A stretch of 64,000 nucleotides of DNA from Mermis nigrescens (Eukaryota > Nematoda > Enoplea > Mermithida > Mermithidae). Position 1 is the stretch's first letter, and each line of letters starts with the position of its first letter. The notes under the pieces were generated by a model. It worked only from the letters and a program-made list of their open reading frames with translations. It was not told where the DNA came from and searched no databases. Below are positions 57,673 to 64,000 of this stretch, piece by piece. The translations under genes were made by a program, and so were the position numbers. Location: positions 1,201,885 through 1,265,884 of the forward strand of contig JAVLUZ010000151.1 in the NCBI GenBank assembly GCA_036768485.1, given 5' to 3'.

Positions 57673-58749
57673 CTAAAGACAAATCATTAAATATAGGTAC
57701 AAATGATATGATGAAAATACAAAACCTAATGGCGAAGCTGCTTATTATCTTGCAAAAAGCAAAAGGTATTAAGTACATAAGTCCGAATTTATTAGCCTTA
57801 ACCTACATATTCTGTGTTACTACAAGTCTATGAATATGATCGAAATTGTTCTTCCTCAGGCATATGATGTTACAAACTTGCAAACTTATCAAACACTAAC
57901 AACTCAAAATTATTTTAATTAAAAATGCAAGAAAAGCAAGACAGAAATATATACGCAAAAATATTAGCTAGGTAAGGAATACGTAAAAAGATAGTTATTA
58001 TGTGCATGAACATATATCAGGGGAGTAGAGGATAGAGGTAAAATAACCCTGTCCTCTACCCGAACTTTTGGTCAGAAACTTTGCTAGTCTAATTCCCTTT
58101 AGATCTTTTTTGTTTTGGTTATTTACCCCTTCCCCCGTCAGAAAGGGTAAACACACCTCAACCAAAATTTTAAGATTTTAAAAGACTACAAATACAGTCC
58201 TATATCAAGGATTCACCATTCGTCAAAAGACGGGGACAGGCCTGACAAACTTATTTATATACCGAAAACTTTGTTGGAATAGCCAATAAAAGCCGCATTT
58301 TCTGACGGTTTTCAAGGTGCCCCCCATCATTGACAGAAATAAGTTTCACGAACAACAGCCAGAGAAATTACACTTTGTAGCATAGAGGTTTGAACTTTAA
58401 GGAGAAGGGTCCCCGGCCATTTTCAGGAGAAGTGGGTGACATCCAATTTTCGCCCAAAACAGCCAAAAAATGTAAAAACGGCCGAAGTTTTCAATTTTTT
58501 TTCCAAAAATCGGGGGGTCAAAGATTTTCTAGCTTCGATGAATGCGGGACGACCGACTTTGGGAGGGAGATCCCCCATCCCTCTGTTAAGTGTACGCTTC
58601 GTAGTACGAATATACATAATTCAGCTGAAAAATAATGCAGATGCGATACTGATTTAACGACAAATTTTTTATTGGAAAAAGGTTTCATGTTCGAAAATTT
58701 TCACAAGTTTCTAACTGAGCGCCCACATTATTCATTCATCATCACATAC

Positions 58750-59075
58750 AGGGTCGTATTCAGGGAGGGGCGGCAGCCAACAACTTGCCCGAAAAATCTA
58801 GAAAGTAAGATAAGGCACAATCAGATGGACAAATTGCATGTCTTTGACATGAAATCTTCAAATTTTCGGCGCTCCGCGCCAGATCTTAAGTATGTTCATC
58901 ATTTTACCTCAAGCGCGACCGAAAAAAGATACACTTTAAGTATGAAATTTTTTCGAAAAATTCTAATTTTATGGATAGAGCATGTCGAAAAACGTCGAAA
59001 AATGCGAATCTTGCTAGCTATCCCGACGAATTTTCCGAGATACAGACCAATTTATGTTAAGTCTACCCGCACAAA
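58750..59075 (+). repeat. Family C copy in RPL18A intron
   Basis: It has GGGTCGTATTCAGGGAGGGGCGG, AGATAAGGCACAATCAGATGG, GGCGCTCCGCGCC and the CCAATTTATGTTAAGTC end. The rest of the 2-kb intron shows no feature I can name. Confidence 0.55.
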
Positions 59076-59698
59076 GATGCGTAAGGTTGAACTTTCAGGG
59101 AGGACTGAAAATCAAGAACTTGAACACAGCTAAAAGCTCTGTAAAAAACGAATCACAGAGAAAAACGATGGTATCGCTTTAAAACAATCGTTTTTAAGCT
59201 TGTAAAAATATAAAGCCTGAATTCAAAGAGAGGCATATAACCTTTTTGGACTAAAAATAGCTATTTAGCCCTTTTTGAATTCCATAAAATAGCTATGTAT
59301 CCTTTTGAAACGCAGAAAAACTACTATTTAGCATTTCTGAACTCACAATATGTAGCATGTTTTTGAGTCCAAAATACTATATCGTTACTTTTCTGAGCCC
59401 AAAAAAGGCTAAATAGCAGCGTTTTTTTCGGCCAAACTGGCTATATTAGTATCAGTATTTTAAAGCTCAGAAAAGTAATATACACCCATTCCTCACCCCC
59501 ATGCACTTGTATGCCCCCCCTTGGCCGAACCCTAGAAACGGGCCTGATCACATACATATATGTTATATATATATTTAATGTAACATCAATGAGTCGTCTA
59601 AGAGTAAATTGACAAGAACCTTCCTCCTCAAGTATGGCTATACGTAGACAGAAATGGCACATTTTCATAAAAAAACGTAACACTATGAAAGCAATTAC

Positions 59699-59808
59699 AT
59701 GAAACTGGGTGATGTTCGGTCGCCTGCACTTGGATGCTGGTATTGCCTCGACTTTTAAGATTTGAATAGTGTCGGCTAGAGCGCGATGACGAGCACCCAT
59801 GTCACGAT
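59699..59808 (-). CDS. RPL18A: Ribosomal protein L18a (eL20), penultimate exon
   Basis: It encodes [18 protein letters not shown], then [17 protein letters not shown]. This is nearly identical to the eL20 block [29 protein letters not shown]. The acceptor is TTCATACAG and the donor is TTTCAT/GTAATT. The phase-1 start implies a preceding exon ending in the tyrosine of CYRDM. I did not find it up to 64000, so the 5' part is probably outside the window. Confidence 0.93.
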
Positions 59809-60167
59809 CTGTATGAAAAAATACGATCGTAGTTCATTGCATAAGACGTGGCGTATTTTGTAGCGCGAGAATGGAACTGAATAGAAAATTTTAAGATGAC
59901 AGCCAGCATTCCAAATAACCAATTCAATGTCTTTAGAGCTATTTGACGTTTCTATGCCAAACACACAGCTTCAACGAAAGTGCACATTATCGCATTAATT
60001 TAATTACTAGCGTGACTGAATCACTGGCTGTTGTTAGCCTGCTCGCCATTACAGTATGTTCAGTGCCAAAAATTGCTTTCCGGCAATATCAGATCAAAAT
60101 GCTTCGTCTGTCTTTGCATGATTACTTATGTGAGAAGCTGACCATTTTTAGTCATACTAAGGCTCCA

Positions 60168-60774
60168 CAGTGCTCGTCAGCAATTTCGCATGAGTAGCAA
60201 ACTACTCAGTTTACTAAGGCCGCGATTTCGCAAAGCGTTACACACGTAACACTAGCTAAGCATATGATAACTGCAGTACACCGCAATAAAGCTTATGTGG
60301 GCCGTCATAAATAGCGTGCGGACCGTAGTCAAGCTGAGCAAACTTATCGACAGTTGTCGATAAGTTTGCTAAGCTTGACTGCGGTCCGCATCATAGATGG
60401 GCGGCACCAAAATTCTGGGGGTGCAAGATTTTTCAAAGGTCAAAAAACCCTTTAAAATGGTGGTATGGCGAAAAACACCATTTTTCAACGTTTCTCATCG
60501 AGCACTAACCATTGGCATCAAAAAATTGCGGAAAAAATTTTCAAAAATTGAATCCTGGGGGGCTATATTGGTTTCTCGGAGGGGCGCATACCCCCGAACC
60601 CCCCACGCCCAGGTATGGTCCGCAGTGTTTTATGATGGTCCGCATAGGCTTTATATTGTGATTCACTGCGGTCCGCATTGGGTTTGCTAGTGTTACGTAT
60701 ATTACGCTTTGCTAAATCGCGGTCTCAGCAAACCGAGTAGTTTGCTACTCATGCAAAATTGCTGGCGTGCACTG
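60168..60774 (+). mobile_element. L, element with about 90-bp TIRs and central palindrome
   Basis: The ends are CAGTGCTCGTCAGC and GCTGGCGTGCACTG. The inverted similarity extends about 90 bp inward (to ACACTAGC). A 74-bp near-perfect palindrome is at 60317-60390. A family A MITE is inserted at 60392-60617. No target duplication is found. Confidence 0.72.
60392..60617 (+). mobile_element. Family A MITE nested in L
   Basis: The ends are CATAGATGGGCG and CACGCCCAGGTATG. The flanks are GTCCGCAT and GTCCGCAG (7 of 8). Confidence 0.82.
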
Positions 60775-60799
60775 TATATATTCCTGGAACATTTTCTCA

Positions 60800-61420
60800 C
60801 CAGACATGCACAGCATGAAACTTCTGGGGGAGAGGAAGGGTGAAATTTTAAAGTTATTTTTTAGGCACAAAAACAATGGGTACACGCAGTAGCGTAGCTG
60901 ACCTTTCAACCCAACTACTTGTACATAAATTAAACAAATATGTTGCACATAAGTAGATAAGGCACGAATCGCCAAAAAATTTCGGCTTTATTAGCTCAAA
61001 AAGGGTATAAAAATCTACTCCAGCGATTTTAAGACGCGCTTCGAGAATTTCTAATTTTTTGCTTTGGGGACCCCAAAAAAAGTACTCACACTTCCAAAAT
61101 TTTAGAAGGACTAGTCCCCTTAAGATATGCCCCTGGGTACGCATCAAAAACATCATTTTTCGGCGTTTCTGACGAAGCTTTATCTTTCTAGAGCATAAAA
61201 ACATAAAATATTCGAAAAAATAAAAAAAGTCGAACAAATTGAACAAAATATAGTCAAACCATGAGTATATGGTGCGAAGCGCCGAAATGAGCAAATGGGT
61301 GATTTCCGGGGAAAAATCGCGAATTCTAAGTGGGGGTTCAAAAAAATTTATGGCGGGAGGGGTGGAAATTGCTCTGAAGGGAGAGGTGAAAATTTTTCTG
61401 GGGGTGAAACCCCAACCATA
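60800..61420 (-). repeat. Family H repeat
   Basis: It contains ACATGCACAGCATGAAACTTCTGGGGG, TGGGTACACGC, TTATCTTTCTAGAGCATAAAA and GGTGCGAAGCGCC. Similar blocks are at 10725-10860, 16325-16880 and 25375-25765. There may be more than one insertion here. Confidence 0.45.
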
Positions 61421-62179
61421 CAATTAAATAAGGGGTGAGGGGTATTACCCCTGAAGGATCAGCCGGACAGGTGCTGTCCGGTGATTTTGAGCTGATGGAA
61501 CGTTTTTTATATCATTTTTGAGGTGAAAAGCAGTGAATTTACTCAAAAAGCGCCATAAATTAATAAATTTTTGCACGTTAAAAGTGATATATTGCAGTCA
61601 AAATGGACTAAAAATGCTTTTAAAATGTGATCTTATCATGAAAAAGCGTTTTAAAGGCTATTCTGGCCATTTTGATCGTTAAAACAGCAAAAAAATCGTG
61701 AACATTAAATTTACTATTTTGGATTTTTGAGAATTCACCCCCTGCCGACGATGACCTTGTGCACCTATGCATTAACCCAAACAGGCACATAGGAAGGGGT
61801 GAGGGGTATTACCTCCCGCTGAAGGGTCAATCAGGCAGGTACTGGTCGGCGAATTTGAGCAGACGGTACGTTTTTTGCATCAATTTTGAGGTCAAAAGCA
61901 GTGAAAATTTCTAAATTTTTCTTGTACTTTTATGTATATACTTTCTACCCAAAAAGCGCCAAAAATTGATCAATTTATGTATTTTTTAGTGCTTAAATTG
62001 ATATAGTGCAGTCAAAATATACAAAAAATGCTTTAAAAGTGCGAAATGACCACATAAAGAAGTTTTATAGGTATTTTAACCATTTTGATCGTTTAAACGA
62101 CAAAAAAATCATGAACGTTAAATTTACTGTTTTTGATTTTTTGAGAACTACACACACATATATATTAGTATCTACATTT

Positions 62180-62250
62180 CTCACCACGAGACTCGAACAC
62201 TTAAGAGTCCTTTACGTCCGCTGAAGATCGCTTAGCCGATGTTACTTAAA
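62180..62250 (-). ncRNA. tRNA-like segment, likely SINE-derived
   Basis: The minus strand has CATCGGCTAAGCGATCTTC (A-box-like) and GTGTTCGAGTCTCG (B-box-like). Spacing is tRNA-like but I could not fold a full cloverleaf. Confidence 0.35.
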
Positions 62251-62317
62251 TATAGCAAGGACGCCGTCGTATGTTTAAACAGTCCCGTGTTAACATAGGC
62301 CTAACAATCCATAATCA

Positions 62318-63010
62318 CGGCTGGATTTACGGGTCCCTGGCCGTTCCCCTCCCCCAATTGGCTAACATAGATGGCGAGATAAGAATATATATTTAATTTG
62401 CAATGATTTGAGCGTAATTTTTTCGACGCTTCGCGCCGGACAATATAAATTCTATAATTGATATTTATTGACTTCTTTGACGACATATAAGTATACATAG
62501 GCAGCAACCGAATTCTAGGGGACTCTGGATAGTATAAAACTGACAAAAAATCCGAAGAAAACATTACGGCAGAAATAAGTTTTTGTAGCAACAAATATTT
62601 CCATATCTTCTAAAACGATTTCTGGAGTAGAAACAGCTATTTCAGCATAGTTTTCTTCCATTTTTTGCATTAATTTTAAAAATTTACGACGCTTCAAAAG
62701 TAAAAAATTAAGCATTCAAGCCTCTTAACGTTGTTTCCCAAAAGCTTTAAAAAACTTTCCGGCACCTTACACCGCATTTACGAATTAAAAATATGTAATC
62801 AGTTTTCGAGAAAAATTGTCCCGAAATTTGAAATTTTTTCGGGAAAATATTGCGTAAGAATTGATTTTAAACGAAGGTAGACGATGTAAAACGCCGAAAA
62901 ATATAGTATTTCGCACGTGAAGAATGAATTTTTGGATGTTTTCGACTGTTTTGCGGTTAATTGGGATTCCACCCACCCCTTACCAAAATCCCAGTTCCAC
63001 CCCACCACTG
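62318..63010 (+). repeat. E4, family E copy
   Basis: It begins GGCTGGATTTACGGG, contains GCAATGATTT, GACGCTTCGCGCCGG and ACAGCTATTTCAGCATAGTTTTC, and ends CCACCCCACCACTG. It is co-linear with E1. Confidence 0.6.
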
Positions 63011-63390
63011 TTCATAAGGATTGTTGAGTGTCCAAATCACATGGCGAAAAATGTGTACCTACATCAATTATAAAGCGTGCGTGTGCTGGACTTACATAGA
63101 TGCGGAGGGGCAAAAGACGATAACAAAGCAAACAAGCCTTAGAAATAGGCAAAACAACATTTTTGCAAAACGGTCAAAAACCGGCCTAAACATGCTGATA
63201 AAGGTAAGTACATTACATTGTATTTTGACACTTTATACATTTTCTAAAGCAACTTTAGCTTAAAAAGCCCTTCAGCTGACCTACACAGTATGCATCCGAC
63301 TGTGATAAAGCTAACCCATTTACCCTCCTAAACCCCCCATATGCAAGCCTGGTGACCAGACGTGCACGTTGGGGTCTAGGGAGTCTAGAC

Positions 63391-63880
63391 CACACCTGGG
63401 CGTAAGGGGTTTTAGGTGGTATGCAACCATACGTGGGCAGCAAGAAAATTCTGGGGGTGCAAGATTTTTGAAGGTCAAAAATGGCCTTAAAAATGGTGGT
63501 ATGGCGATAAAAACACATATTTTTCGACGTTTCTGATCAAGCACTATCCATTGGCATCAAAAAATTGCGAAAAAAATACAAAAAAATTTCCAAAAATTGA
63601 ATTCTGGGGGGGTATTTTGATTTTTGGGGGGAGTATTTTGTTTCTGGGGATGCATACCCCCCACGCCCAGGAGTGTATGCAACCCCCAAATCAAAATACC
63701 CCCAGAATTCAATTTTTAAAAATTTTTCCGTTTTTTTCGCATTTGATACCAATGGACAGTGCCCGATGAGAAATGTCGAAAAATGGTGTTTTTCCGCCAT
63801 ACCACCATTTTTAAGGCCATTTTTTGACGTTTGAAAAACCTTGCAACCCCCCCCCAGAATTTTCTTGCTATCCACGTATG
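63391..63880 (-). mobile_element. Family A MITE containing another family A MITE
   Basis: The outer ends are CACACCTGGGCG and CCACGTATG, with perfect duplication GTCTAGAC (63383-63390 and 63881-63888). The inner copy occupies 63428-63675 in the opposite orientation. Confidence 0.88.
63428..63675 (+). mobile_element. Inner family A MITE with perfect duplication TATGCAAC
   Basis: The ends are CATACGTGGGCA and CACGCCCAGGAGTG. The duplications are at 63420-63427 and 63676-63683. It proves that family A stayed active after the outer copy inserted. Confidence 0.87.
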
Positions 63881-64000
63881 GTCTAGACCCCCCTAATATG
63901 GAAAAATGAAAAATTTTCTCGGGAAAATGAGGCGAAATGAAGGCAAAAAAGTTATGAAAATTGCAAATTTTTTCTAAAGTGCTTTGAATTGACCGAAACG

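Noticed and set aside
63021..63263. Plus-strand frame ending at ATAAAG/GTAAGT, a possible host exon
   Set aside because: Good donor but no recognisable protein and no partner exon within the window.

Overview
This is a eukaryotic, almost certainly invertebrate animal, genomic window. It is AT-rich, and the coding sequence is split into short exons bounded by GT/AG introns. No operon or ribosome-binding-site architecture is present. The families found (phytochelatin synthase, MOB3, PrimPol, RPL18A, a protostome-like cytochrome c) and a CR1/L2-like LINE with a PHD-finger ORF1 all fit an invertebrate. I cannot fix the phylum from sequence alone.

Five host genes are supported, all on the minus strand. 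From right to left they are: RPL18A (exons 59699-59808 and 57577-57672 with a poly(A) signal; 5' part not found, probably beyond the right edge); an intronless cytochrome c (54382-54714); MOB3 (five core exons between 38859 and 27896); phytochelatin synthase (six firm exons plus a short probable last one, 20496-8060, rebuilt with consistent splice phases and the full Cys-His-Asp triad); and the start of PrimPol (2074-486, running off the left edge). Joined exons match family order without gaps, so the models are strong even though no single exon makes a long ORF.

The rest is repeat. A CR1/L2-like LINE (about 47973-51857) carries ORF1 and ORF2 in one frame separated by a single TAG. Nearly everything else is short non-autonomous DNA transposons with terminal inverted repeats (mostly CAGTG, CAGGG, CAGGC, TAGGG or CATA-TGGGCG) and 8-bp target-site duplications, which points to the hAT group. 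I labelled the families A-S for this window. They are heavily nested: four levels at 2371-5350, a LINE inside an A element, A inside A at 63391-63880. I saw no transposase ORF.

Most striking is a short hairpin, GGCGCGAAGCGCC on one strand and GGCGCTTCGCGCC on the other. It recurs more than 30 times inside several families that otherwise have different ends. Its core GCGAAGC is the known, exceptionally stable DNA mini-hairpin. Other points of interest are TIR elements (K) carrying a tRNA-like Pol III promoter and a 46-bp palindrome, and a MOB3 exon flanked by inverted copies of a 1.4-1.6 kb repeat.
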